From Caldilineae bacterium (GTDB lineage: Bacteria; Chloroflexota; Anaerolineae; J102), in the NCBI GenBank assembly GCA_011192085.1, contig DUEQ01000520.1, positions 11,264-21,090 of the forward strand: DNA of 9,827 nt. Direction: 5' to 3'. A model generated the notes under the pieces. That model was given only the letters and a program-made list of their open reading frames with translations, ran no database searches and was not told the DNA's origin. The stretch's first letter is position 1. Each line of letters starts with the position of its first letter. The translations under genes were made by a program, and so were the position numbers. This document shows positions 1-7,047 of the stretch, piece after piece.

Positions 1-2
1 CC

Positions 3-1208
3 ACCCCCACGCCCACCAGCACGCCTACGCCCACCCCTACGCCCACGCCCGACTACTTCGTCATCACCTTGCAGCCGGGCCAAGACAACTATCAGGGCGT
101 GCAGGACGCCTTCATCGCGGCCCGCGACGCCGGGGTGAACTATGGCCGCGCGCCCCTACTCGTCCTCAGCGGTCAATCCCACGACCGCAACCGCATCCTC
201 ATCGCGTTCGACCTCTCGCCCCTGGTCAATGTGGACTTTCGGGCTGCGGAGCTGCGGTTGCATGCCACCTATCGCACCCACGGGCCCCAGGGCGACGCGG
301 CCATCCATCGCATGAAGCGCCCGTGGAGCGAAGAGGGCGTCACCTGGCAGGAGGCCATGCCTGGTCAGCCTTGGGCCGAGCCGGGCGGACGTCCGGCCGA
401 TGACTTCGAGGCCGCGGCCACCGACTTCATCCTCGCGGATGACGTCCTGGCCTTCGATGTGACCGCGGATGTGCAGGCGTGGCTGGACGGCGATCCCAAC
501 TACGGTTGGCTCATCCTGCTGGATGACCCGGAGCTGCTCATAAGCTTGGCCGCCAAGGAGCATCGAGCCCGGAATCTGCGGCCCGAGCTGGTCATCACGG
601 TGGGGAACAGCTCCACACTGGCCACGCCCACGCCCACCCCGACCCCCATCGCCACGCCCACGCCCAGCGGCGTCACCGGCGCGGCCGCTTTCACGCAGCC
701 CCTCCACCTGGGATGGAATGCGTTCTCCATCCCCATCGCAGTCGACAATCCCAACCTGCCCGATTTGCTCAACAGCATCGTTGGGCGGTACGATAGGGTG
801 CGCTGGTACGACAACTCGGTCACGCCGCCCACATGGCGCACGTTCCGCCCCGGCGACGCAACCAACGACCTGACCGCCATCGCCCCAACCATGAGCGTGT
901 GGATCGAGATGACCGCGCCAGGGACGCTGGAGGTCTCGGGTCAGCGGCTGCAAGCCACCACCATCCATCTCCGCCCCGGCTGGAATCAGGTGGGCTTCCC
1001 CTCGCTGGCGGACCAGCCCGTGCAGGCGGCCCTGGCCGCCATCGACGGCGATTTCGATCTCGTCCGCGTGTGGGATAACAGCCAATCGCGCTGGCGCGCC
1101 TGGCGGCCCGGCGAGCCTCCTTCCGATCTCACCACGCTGCATCCGGGCGACAGCTTGTGGATTCACGTCATCCGCGAGACCGACCTGGTCATCGTCAACA
1201 GTGGTTGA
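3..1208 (+). CDS. Secreted DNRLRE-domain protein with Thr-Pro linkers and two C-terminal Trp-rich repeats (5' partial)
   Basis: The reading frame is open from the left edge, so the N-terminus is missing. The visible part has four segments. A Thr-Pro linker spans about 3-50. A DNRLRE-type domain spans about 51-600; its hallmarks are DRNRILIAFDLS near 183, WSEEGVTWQEA near 324 and FDVTADVQAWLDG near 453, followed by NYGWLI and RPELVITV. A second Thr-Pro linker lies at 621-668. Two related repeats of about 80 residues follow, at roughly 699-940 and 957-1205, each with a GWN opening, a YD/FD-x-VR-x-WDNS-type core, W-R-x-[FW]-RPG and a closing sVWI/sLWI strand. Known of the family: DNRLRE domains occur in large cell-surface or secreted proteins and are thought to bind carbohydrate. 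A role in surface adhesion or polymer binding is inference. No stop-codon disruption is seen and the protein ends naturally at TGA. Confidence 0.85.
   Translation, partial: TPTPTSTPTPTPTPTPDYFVITLQPGQDNYQGVQDAFIAARDAGVNYGRAPLLVLSGQSHDRNRILIAFDLSPLVNVDFRAAELRLHATYRTHGPQGDAAIHRMKRPWSEEGVTWQEAMPGQPWAEPGGRPADDFEAAATDFILADDVLAFDVTADVQAWLDGDPNYGWLILLDDPELLISLAAKEHRARNLRPELVITVGNSSTLATPTPTPTPIATPTPSGVTGAAAFTQPLHLGWNAFSIPIAVDNPNLPDLLNSIVGRYDRVRWYDNSVTPPTWRTFRPGDATNDLTAIAPTMSVWIEMTAPGTLEVSGQRLQATTIHLRPGWNQVGFPSLADQPVQAALAAIDGDFDLVRVWDNSQSRWRAWRPGEPPSDLTTLHPGDSLWIHVIRETDLVIVNSG
621..668 (+). repeat. Low-complexity ACGCCC-type hexamer tract encoding a Thr-Pro linker
   Basis: Repeated ACGCCC/ACCCCG codon pairs encode alternating Thr and Pro. 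A similar tract opens the window at 3-50 in the same gene, and a longer, looser one lies in the lipoprotein gene at about 7309-7485. The unit is six bases, so gain or loss of units would keep the frame. Such linkers are usual between exported domains in this type of bacterium. Confidence 0.75.
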
Positions 1209-1298
1209 TGGCGGAGACTGGAGATTCATTGCCTTCAATGGACAGTTGTGCGCTTTCGTGGAAAAATCAGGAGGCGGTCAATCCACCACACACCGATG

Positions 1299-1305
1299 AA
1301 GGAGG
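1299..1305 (+). promoter_or_regulatory. Strong Shine-Dalgarno site AAGGAGG for the 53-codon ORF
   Basis: AAGGAGG lies five bases before the ATG at 1311. It is the best ribosome binding site in the window and fixes the start of the small reading frame, in preference to the in-frame ATG at 1248. Confidence 0.8.
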
Positions 1306-1310
1306 TTGCC

Positions 1311-1472
1311 ATGACATTGTACGCCCGCTTGGTCAAATCCATCCCTCCCCTGTTGCTGCCCCTGGCTTTGCTCCTGGGTCTCGGCGTCACCGTCACCTGG
1401 ACCGCGGCCGCGCCCATTCAGAATACGCCCCCTACCGCATCTTCCAGCCCTTGTTTCGAAAGTAGACGATAG
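1311..1472 (+). CDS. 53-residue signal-peptide-bearing ORF, probably a truncated secreted protein
   Basis: The product opens with a short basic N-region (Arg6, Lys9), then a hydrophobic core from about residue 11 to 27 rich in Leu and Pro, and a plausible signal peptidase site at Thr-Ala-Ala-Ala near residues 31-34. Only about 19 residues follow. They include a Pro/Thr/Ser-rich start like that of a linker, then end in Phe-Glu-Ser-Arg-Arg. The start is well supported by AAGGAGG five bases upstream. The last codons and the TAG stop fall inside the heptamer repeat that begins at 1461. The simplest reading is that this is the head of an exported-protein gene whose body was lost when the repeat arrived or by deletion next to it. 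A genuine small exported peptide is the alternative. No homolog is recognised. Confidence 0.5.
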   Translation: MTLYARLVKSIPPLLLPLALLLGLGVTVTWTAAAPIQNTPPTASSSPCFESRR

Positions 1473-1515
1473 ACCATGGACGATGGCTTTCATACGCTTC
1501 CATCGTCCATGGTCT
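1461..1515. repeat. Heptamer-built palindrome: perfect 16-bp inverted repeat with 13-nt loop
   Basis: Arms AGACCATGGACGATGG (1471-1486) and CCATCGTCCATGGTCT (1500-1515) are exact reverse complements around a 13-base loop. The left side also reads as degenerate 7-base units in phase: AGTAGAC at 1461, GATAGAC at 1468, CATGGAC at 1475 and GATGG at 1482. It lies between the truncated ORF, whose stop codon it supplies, and the UroD-like gene. The transcript would form a very stable hairpin, and TCTTCATTTT follows it, so it could act as a terminator or mRNA stabiliser. The heptamer make-up points more to a dispersed intergenic repeat. Both roles are inference. Confidence 0.85.
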
Positions 1516-1533
1516 TCATTTTCCCCTTGCTCC

Positions 1534-2475
1534 ATGCCCGATCAACCCCATTCTCCCCGCGAACGGGTTCGTCAGGTCCTGGCCGGTCTTCCGACCCCGC
1601 GCCCGCCCCTGGGCGAACTGATCATCGACGATGATCTGGTGCGCGATCTGGCGGGCTTGCCCTTGGACAAGCCGCTGCCGCTCGCCGCGAAGCGCGCCCT
1701 GCTGAAGCGCTGGGGCCACGATCTGGTCACGGTGGCTTTTTCCAGCGGGTGGGGCGCGCCCGTTCAGCCCGACCCGAAGGAACGTCTGGATCGACTGCGT
1801 TTCTGGGCTGAAGAGAGCGATCTGTTCCTCTTCGCGCTGGTGGATGGGCCGTTCAGCATGGCGGCCCGGGCCTGGAGCTGGGATCAGGCGCTGATCCGCT
1901 TCAGCCAGCGCGACCGCGAGTTGGAGGCGTTCCTGGCCGATGGCGTGATCGAGATGAGCGAGTGGTTCGCTGCGCTGGCGGACGCGGGGGCGGAGGGGAT
2001 CATTCTGGGCGATGATATCGCGTATCGCCGCGGGCCTTATGTGAATCCCCGTCATCTTCGCGCCGCCTATTTCCCCTTCCTCACCCTGGTGACCGCCACC
2101 GCGCAGGACTTGGGCCTGGCCGTGGTTTTTCACTCCGACGGCAATCTCTGGCCCGTGTGGGAGGATGTGCTGCAAACGGGCGTGGATGGGATTCATGGCC
2201 TCGATCCCTACGCGTCCATGTCGCTGGCCCTGGCCCGCCAGCGCAGTCCCGACTCCCTTTGTTTGTGGGGGAATCTGGATGTAGGGTGGTTGATGAATCT
2301 GCCCGACCGGGGGCAGATCCGGGCGCATCTGGCGACGCTGTTGGGGCCGGCGTTGAGCGCGCCCCTGATCTTCGGGAGCAGCAGCGGCCTGCACGCGGGC
2401 CTGCCCCTGGAGGCACTGGACGCGCTGTATGCCGAAGCGGCTGCGGTCGCCTCATTGACGATGGATGACGACTGA
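1534..2475 (+). CDS. Uroporphyrinogen decarboxylase (URO-D)-like protein, non-canonical
   Basis: This 313-residue protein fits the URO-D/methyltransferase TIM-barrel superfamily. Recognisable segments are SPRERVRQVLAG-type N-terminal helix (residues 8-18), GDDIAYRRGPYVNP (159-172), FHSDGNLWPV (199-208), GVDGIHGLDP (216-225) and WGNLDV (245-250). The ATG at 1534 was chosen because the URO-D N-terminal pattern begins just after it; the frame stays open upstream into the palindrome, but that extension is not family-like. No clear Shine-Dalgarno sequence precedes it. In MtaA-type methyltransferases the motif is His-x-Cys with a distant third Cys. Here it is His200-Ser-Asp202, and the C-terminal region has Ser-Ser-Ser-Gly-Leu-His, so the thiol zinc site is absent. 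No corrinoid protein or heme gene is nearby. Authentic HemE is unlikely; the substrate is unknown. Confidence 0.8.
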   Translation: MPDQPHSPRERVRQVLAGLPTPRPPLGELIIDDDLVRDLAGLPLDKPLPLAAKRALLKRWGHDLVTVAFSSGWGAPVQPDPKERLDRLRFWAEESDLFLFALVDGPFSMAARAWSWDQALIRFSQRDRELEAFLADGVIEMSEWFAALADAGAEGIILGDDIAYRRGPYVNPRHLRAAYFPFLTLVTATAQDLGLAVVFHSDGNLWPVWEDVLQTGVDGIHGLDPYASMSLALARQRSPDSLCLWGNLDVGWLMNLPDRGQIRAHLATLLGPALSAPLIFGSSSGLHAGLPLEALDALYAEAAAVASLTMDDD

Positions 2476-2509
2476 ACAGAAGCCTGCTTTCTTATCGACG
2501 TAGCGCCTC

Positions 2510-3217
2510 ATGATCTGCCCTCAACAACGCTGCCTCTTCATCCACATCCCCAAGACCGCGGGCCAGAGCGTGGAGCATGTGTTCCTGGCCCTGAACGGCC
2601 TCTCCTGGGCGACCCGGGAGGCGTTGCTGTTGCGGGCCAATGATGATCCAGCCATGGGGCCGCCCCGGCTGGCCCATCTCACCGCGGGCGATTACCTCCG
2701 CTACGGCTACCTCACGCCCGAGCAGTTCCAGACATACTTCAAATTTGCGTTCGTGCGCAACCCCTGGGCGCGTATGGTCTCCCTCTACCGCCATCTCAGC
2801 TATGGCGTCGCCTTTCGGGATTTTCTGATGGGCGAGTTCAGGACCAGGGTGTGGAAGGAGATGTATTGGTTCGTGCGCCCCCAGGTCGAGTTCATTATGG
2901 GCGAGGATGGGGATTGGCTGGTGGATTTCGTGGGGCGGTTCGAGAACTTGCCAAGGGATTTCGACGCCATCTGTCGGCAGTTGGGGCTGCCCTCCACGCC
3001 TCTTCCCCATGTGAACAAGGCCCAAGACCACGCAGTCAAGGTCCGACCGAGCCTTCATCCCCGGCGTTTGCTGCGTTATCTGCGCAAGCGCCGCTATCGT
3101 CGCCCAGCGCCTCAATTCCCCCACTGGCGCGATTACTACGACGAGGCGACTCGATCGCTGGTCGCGACCTTATATGCCGAGGATATCCATCGATTCGGGT
3201 ATGCGTTTGAATCTTGA
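2510..3217 (+). CDS. PAPS-dependent sulfotransferase, family 2-like
   Basis: The 235-residue product carries the 5'-phosphosulfate loop IHIPKTAGQSVE (residues 11-22, with Lys15) and the 3'-phosphate segment FVRNPWARMVSLY (81-93, with Arg83 and Ser91). FENLPRDFDAICRQLG (144-159) and LPHVNKA (165-171) are typical of the Sulfotransfer_2 group, and the end shows DYYDEATRSLVATLYAEDIHRFGY. Family members move sulfate from PAPS to hydroxyls of carbohydrates or lipids. Residues 177-200 form a basic patch with many Arg and Lys, which could contact an acidic acceptor or membrane surface (inference). The gene starts 34 bases after the URO-D-like gene and may share its transcript. No strong Shine-Dalgarno site is visible. 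Proximity to a membrane glycosyltransferase suggests decoration of a surface glycan, but this is not proven. Confidence 0.88.
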   Translation: MICPQQRCLFIHIPKTAGQSVEHVFLALNGLSWATREALLLRANDDPAMGPPRLAHLTAGDYLRYGYLTPEQFQTYFKFAFVRNPWARMVSLYRHLSYGVAFRDFLMGEFRTRVWKEMYWFVRPQVEFIMGEDGDWLVDFVGRFENLPRDFDAICRQLGLPSTPLPHVNKAQDHAVKVRPSLHPRRLLRYLRKRRYRRPAPQFPHWRDYYDEATRSLVATLYAEDIHRFGYAFES

Positions 3218-3219
3218 GC

Positions 3220-3276
3220 CGGTTCATGATTTACGGTTCACAGGGCACGGTTCATTGGCGTCAAACATCGTCCATC
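3220..3276. repeat. Heptamer-phased direct repeats (CGGTTCA three times at 14-bp spacing)
   Basis: CGGTTCA occurs at 3220, 3234 and 3248, exactly 14 bases apart. The 7-base units between them (TGATTTA at 3227, CAGGGCA at 3241) share the final A and parts of the pattern. Downstream, CATCGTCCAT at 3266-3275 repeats ten bases of the right arm of the 1471-1515 palindrome. The array ends about 35 bases before the -35 box at 3312. It could be an eroded dispersed heptamer repeat or a set of operator sites on nearly the same helical face; the sequence alone does not separate these. Confidence 0.6.
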
Positions 3277-3311
3277 CTCTTGGAATGCAATCGGCGGGCC
3301 AACTGAGCGGT

Positions 3312-3340
3312 TTGAATATCTCGCCCTGGGCGTGTAGAAT
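3312..3340 (+). promoter_or_regulatory. Sigma-70-type promoter for the glycosyltransferase fusion gene
   Basis: TTGAAT (3312-3317) and TAGAAT (3335-3340) are separated by 17 bases. Transcription would start near 3346-3348, only a few bases before the ATG at 3352, so the message would be leaderless or nearly so. AAGG at 3341-3344 could be a weak Shine-Dalgarno site only if transcription starts further upstream. Confidence 0.65.
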
Positions 3341-3351
3341 AAGGTTGCTAT

Positions 3352-6300
3352 ATGCGCTCTCTGGTCGGTTTGCTCATCGCCCTGACTCTCGCAGCCTTCG
3401 CCCAGAAATGGCTGGGCGAGGGGCAGATCGACGCGGGGATGGCCATGTATCTCCTGGCGGGAGCCCTGTTCGCTTGGTTCGCCGCGGGCCCGCGGGCTTG
3501 GCCCCAGCTTCCCCCCAGGCGCGACTGGGATCGCCTGGGATGGGCGACTGCCCTTGGAGGCGCGTTGTTGGTCGGGGTCGCGACCGCGGGCGGGTTCGCT
3601 CGGGAGCAGTATGGCGGTTGGGCTTTCTGGGTGTGGCTGGGGGGGCTGGCGCTGTTCTTCGCGGGCTCGTGGATGGATGCGCCTTCGTCTGACCCGGACG
3701 CGGCGGCCCGGGCCGAGCGCCCCTTCTATCCAGGCGTCATGCGCCGCAGATCGGTCCTTCTGGCGCTGGCGCTCATCCTGGCCGTCGCCCTCTTCGCTCG
3801 CTTTCATGCGTTGGACCTTTACCCCCATGGGCTGCAATCGGATGAGGCCAATAACGGCCTGGACGCGTTGAAATGGCTTTCGGGCGCGGGCTACACGCCC
3901 TACGCGGAGACCAATGAGGGCCAGGCCACCCTCTTCACCTACCTTATCGCCCTCTATATCCATTGCTTCGGCCAAAGCGTTGTCGCCATGCGCATGGTCT
4001 CGGCCACCGCGGGCGTGCTCATGGTCCTGGCTTTCTATGCTCTGGCCCGCGAGCTCTACGACCAGCGCGTCGCGCTGCTTTCGACCGCACTCCTGGCCGC
4101 CGACCGCTGGCATGTCACCTTCAGCCGCATCGTCTACGAACTCATCCTCGTTCCGCTGGCCCTGAGCCTGCAAATCTGGTTTCTGATCAAGGCGCTGAAG
4201 ACGGGACGACGGCGCTGGTGGGTTCTGTCGGGCGGCATGCTGGCCCTGGGCCTGAATACATACACCGCGTATCGCGTCGTTCCCTTCTTCATGCTGGCCT
4301 ATTTCGCCTATTGGCTGGTCGCACATCCATCGCGTTGGCGTCGGGATCTGGAGGGCATGGCGTTGTTTCTTGTCGGCGCGCTGTTGGCCGCGGCTCCTCT
4401 GGCCGCGTATGTGGTCCGTCACTGGGCCATTTTTCTCATCCGCATGAACCGTATCTCGGTGTTTCGGGATGTGGAAGCCGCGGGGAGCTACGCGCCGATC
4501 TTCTCGAACCTGCATAAAGTTCTGCTCATGTTCAACGCACAGGGCGACATGGCCGCGCTGAACAACCTGCCCGGCGCGCCCATGCTCCACGCGGTCGTGG
4601 GCGTGATGTTCGTGTTGGGGTTGATCTGGGCTGTGCGCTGGTTCTGGAAACCGCTGCCCGCGCTTTATCTCCTCTGGTTTGGCGGCGTGGCCAGCCTGGC
4701 TGTGCTCACCGTGGCCCACGAAGCGCCCAACGCCCGCCGCCCCATCGGCCTCATTCCCCTCATCTACCTCCTGGTCGCAGTCGCATTCACCGACCTGTGG
4801 CTGGCGTGGCGGCGGGCCTTTGGCGAGAAGCGCACCCGGCCCCTCTTCGCCCTGTTGACCGCGCTGGTTATCATCGTGATGGGCGCGAACCTGAACGCGT
4901 ATTTTCGCGTCCAGGCTGTGGACCCCGCGGTGTGGTACGCGTACAGCCCGGAGGAGTCCGCCATCGGCGAGTATCTGGCTCAACAGCCGGATGACCTGAC
5001 CATTTATCTTGACCCGCAGTATTACGGCCACGCGGCCATCCGTTTCATCGGCGGCGAGCGCCCCATCATCCCTCTCAATCCCGCCGAGCATATCCCGCTT
5101 CGCCAGCCACCCGCGGGCGACGCTCTTTTCATCCTCGAACCTAAAGAGCATGAGCTGTTGGCCATGCTGCAACAACTCTATCCCACGGGCGCGTTCGAGT
5201 CTCATCAGGATCGCTATGGCCGCACCCTGTTCCTCAGTTATCGCATCTCCGCGTCCGCGTTCGCCGAAGCCCAGGGCCTGACCGTGACCTATTGGGCGGG
5301 GACGGAACGGACGCAATCGCCGGTGCGGCGGGCGAAGGCGGCCATCATCGATTTTGATTTCGCCACGCCCGACGCGCAGCCCCTGTTGCCTCCTTTCGCC
5401 GCTACGTACGAAGGCGCGCTGCTGATCCCCGCGTTCGGCGAGTATCGCCTGGCGTTGACCGCGGAGGGGGGGCGCGCCGCGCTGTTCCTCGATGATCAGG
5501 AGGCGTTATCGGTGGAAGATGGCGAGGTCGAGCGCACGCTCTCCCTCGCGGCTGGATTCCAGGCCCTGCGGTTGGCGTATGAAGCGGGTGAGCATCCGGG
5601 CGTTCTGCGGCTGGCCTGGGCTTATCCTGACGCTCCCGACCTGCTTCAGCCCATTCCGGCAGGCGCTTTCTTCACTCTACCCGGCGCGTCCAATGGCCTT
5701 CTGGGGTATTACTATCGCAGCCCCGACTGGACAGGGGAGCCCATGCGCATCCAACGAGACCTGTTCATTGCGCCCAACGACGCGGTCGACTCGCCCTATT
5801 CAGTGCGATGGGTGGGCAAAGTAGCTGCCCCCGAGGCGGGCGCGTATGTGTTCGGCACGCGTTCCGATGACGGTTCTTTCGTCTATGTGGATGGTCAGTT
5901 GGTGGTGGACAATGGAGGGCGGCATGGCGCGGAATATCGTGAAGGCGCGATCGAATTGAGTCAGGGCTGGCACGATATTCAGGTCCTGTATAGCGACATG
6001 GGCGGATCCCGGGCCATGGAGCTGTGGTGGCGACCGCCTGGCGGGCGGGACGCGCTCCTTCCCAGCCGCTATCTGCGCCCGGTCGAGGGAGATCTCTCGC
6101 AGTCGCTGCCCGCGTTGCCTCCGATTCCCCCATCGCCCAGGCCCGATGGCCAGTCCAAAGACCAGCGACTTCCCATCGACGAAATCATGCCCCCGGCGCC
6201 ATCCGCTTCCGGCGATCTGGGCGAGCTTCCCGCCCTCGATTGGCCCCTGTTGTGGACTTATGGCTCCTGCGGCTCGGGGGCGGATCAGCTTCTGCATCCC

Positions 6301-7047
6301 GCGGGCGTGGCCATCGATGAGGCTGGGCGAGTCTATGTGGCCGATACAGGCAATCATCGCGTCGTCGCGCTGGATGAGAGGGGCGAGCGCATCGATGTTT
6401 GGGGCGAGGCGGGCGATGGGGCGGGTCAGTTCGCGGAGGTCTTCGATATCGCCATCGCGCCCGATGGCGCCGTGGCCGTGCTGGACGCGGCCCGCCAGGT
6501 GATCTCTTTGTGGGATGAGGGGGAATTCGCGGGGGAGATGGGCCGCGACCTGGCGCTTTACCATCCCCGTGGGTTCGATGTCTCCCCCAATGGCGATTTC
6601 TATATCGCGGATACGGGTGGGGGCCGCGTGGTGCAGGCGGATGCGCAGGGCGTGATGCTGGCCGCGTTTGGGGGTCCCGACCAGGGCGGTCAGCCCACGG
6701 ACGCGCTTTTCGGCCCGGAGGGTTTTCTCTACGCAGTCGACCCGACCGCGGGCGTTTTGTGGATGTTGCAGCCCGAGACGGGGGCAAGCCAGCGCGCGTC
6801 GGGCCCCAAAGCCAATACGGTGGAATCGCCCCATCTGGCCATGCTGCCCGAGGGGATTCTCCTTCTGACGGACCCGGAGGGAGGCCGGGTGTTGGTTTTC
6901 GAAGCGGGGATGACGCCCTTGGGGCAGTTGGGGGGCAAAGGCGCGGGTGAGGGGCGGTTCAATCGTACGTTGGGCGTGGCCGCGGGCGCGGGCATGGTGG
7001 CGGTCACCGATCCCGATCTGTGTCGCGTCACGGTGTTTGGGCGTTGA
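3352..7047 (+). CDS. GT-C (GT39/ArnT-like) membrane glycosyltransferase fused to two PA14-like domains and an NHL beta-propeller
   Basis: The 1231-residue protein has a polytopic membrane half (residues 1 to about 515). Four extra N-terminal hydrophobic segments precede the GT-C core, whose first helix (about 134-150) is followed by LYPHGLQSDEANNG (156-169); Asp164-Glu165 is the expected catalytic acidic pair of the PMT/ArnT-like fold, which uses polyprenyl-phosphate sugar donors. Residues about 525-640 are a soluble domain common after such cores. A weak PA14-like domain follows (about 642-775), then a clear one (about 782-910: GLLGYYY, TRSDDGSFVYVDGQLVVDNGG, GWHDIQVLY). A Pro-rich linker spans 911-960. 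The C-terminus (961-1231) is a propeller of about six NHL-type blades, clearest at HPAGVAIDEAGRVYVADTGNHRVVALD (982 onward). The only cysteines I see are 205, 973 and 1224; the last two sit in the first and last blades and could close the propeller by a disulfide. The catalytic loop and C-terminal domains should face outside. Acceptor and sugar are unknown. Confidence 0.85.
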   Translation: MRSLVGLLIALTLAAFAQKWLGEGQIDAGMAMYLLAGALFAWFAAGPRAWPQLPPRRDWDRLGWATALGGALLVGVATAGGFAREQYGGWAFWVWLGGLALFFAGSWMDAPSSDPDAAARAERPFYPGVMRRRSVLLALALILAVALFARFHALDLYPHGLQSDEANNGLDALKWLSGAGYTPYAETNEGQATLFTYLIALYIHCFGQSVVAMRMVSATAGVLMVLAFYALARELYDQRVALLSTALLAADRWHVTFSRIVYELILVPLALSLQIWFLIKALKTGRRRWWVLSGGMLALGLNTYTAYRVVPFFMLAYFAYWLVAHPSRWRRDLEGMALFLVGALLAAAPLAAYVVRHWAIFLIRMNRISVFRDVEAAGSYAPIFSNLHKVLLMFNAQGDMAALNNLPGAPMLHAVVGVMFVLGLIWAVRWFWKPLPALYLLWFGGVASLAVLTVAHEAPNARRPIGLIPLIYLLVAVAFTDLWLAWRRAFGEKRTRPLFALLTALVIIVMGANLNAYFRVQAVDPAVWYAYSPEESAIGEYLAQQPDDLTIYLDPQYYGHAAIRFIGGERPIIPLNPAEHIPLRQPPAGDALFILEPKEHELLAMLQQLYPTGAFESHQDRYGRTLFLSYRISASAFAEAQGLTVTYWAGTERTQSPVRRAKAAIIDFDFATPDAQPLLPPFAATYEGALLIPAFGEYRLALTAEGGRAALFLDDQEALSVEDGEVERTLSLAAGFQALRLAYEAGEHPGVLRLAWAYPDAPDLLQPIPAGAFFTLPGASNGLLGYYYRSPDWTGEPMRIQRDLFIAPNDAVDSPYSVRWVGKVAAPEAGAYVFGTRSDDGSFVYVDGQLVVDNGGRHGAEYREGAIELSQGWHDIQVLYSDMGGSRAMELWWRPPGGRDALLPSRYLRPVEGDLSQSLPALPPIPPSPRPDGQSKDQRLPIDEIMPPAPSASGDLGELPALDWPLLWTYGSCGSGADQLLHPAGVAIDEAGRVYVADTGNHRVVALDERGERIDVWGEAGDGAGQFAEVFDIAIAPDGAVAVLDAARQVISLWDEGEFAGEMGRDLALYHPRGFDVSPNGDFYIADTGGGRVVQADAQGVMLAAFGGPDQGGQPTDALFGPEGFLYAVDPTAGVLWMLQPETGASQRASGPKANTVESPHLAMLPEGILLLTDPEGGRVLVFEAGMTPLGQLGGKGAGEGRFNRTLGVAAGAGMVAVTDPDLCRVTVFGR

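Noticed and set aside
156..1238. 360-codon minus-strand frame opposite the DNRLRE protein
   Set aside because: Composition dominated by Gly, Arg and Asp with no motif; the + strand frame has clear domain signatures.
1227..1240. Small hairpin CATTG-CCTT-CAATG after the first gene
   Set aside because: Only five pairs and no T-tract; too weak to call a terminator.
1516..2394. 292-codon minus-strand frame opposite the URO-D-like gene
   Set aside because: Gln-, Arg- and His-rich translation without motif; the + strand protein is clearly conserved.
3238..5316. 692-codon open frame on the minus strand
   Set aside because: It is antisense to the clearly conserved glycosyltransferase domain. Its translation is rich in Arg, Gly, Gln and His without any domain, as expected from the complement of GC-rich codons.
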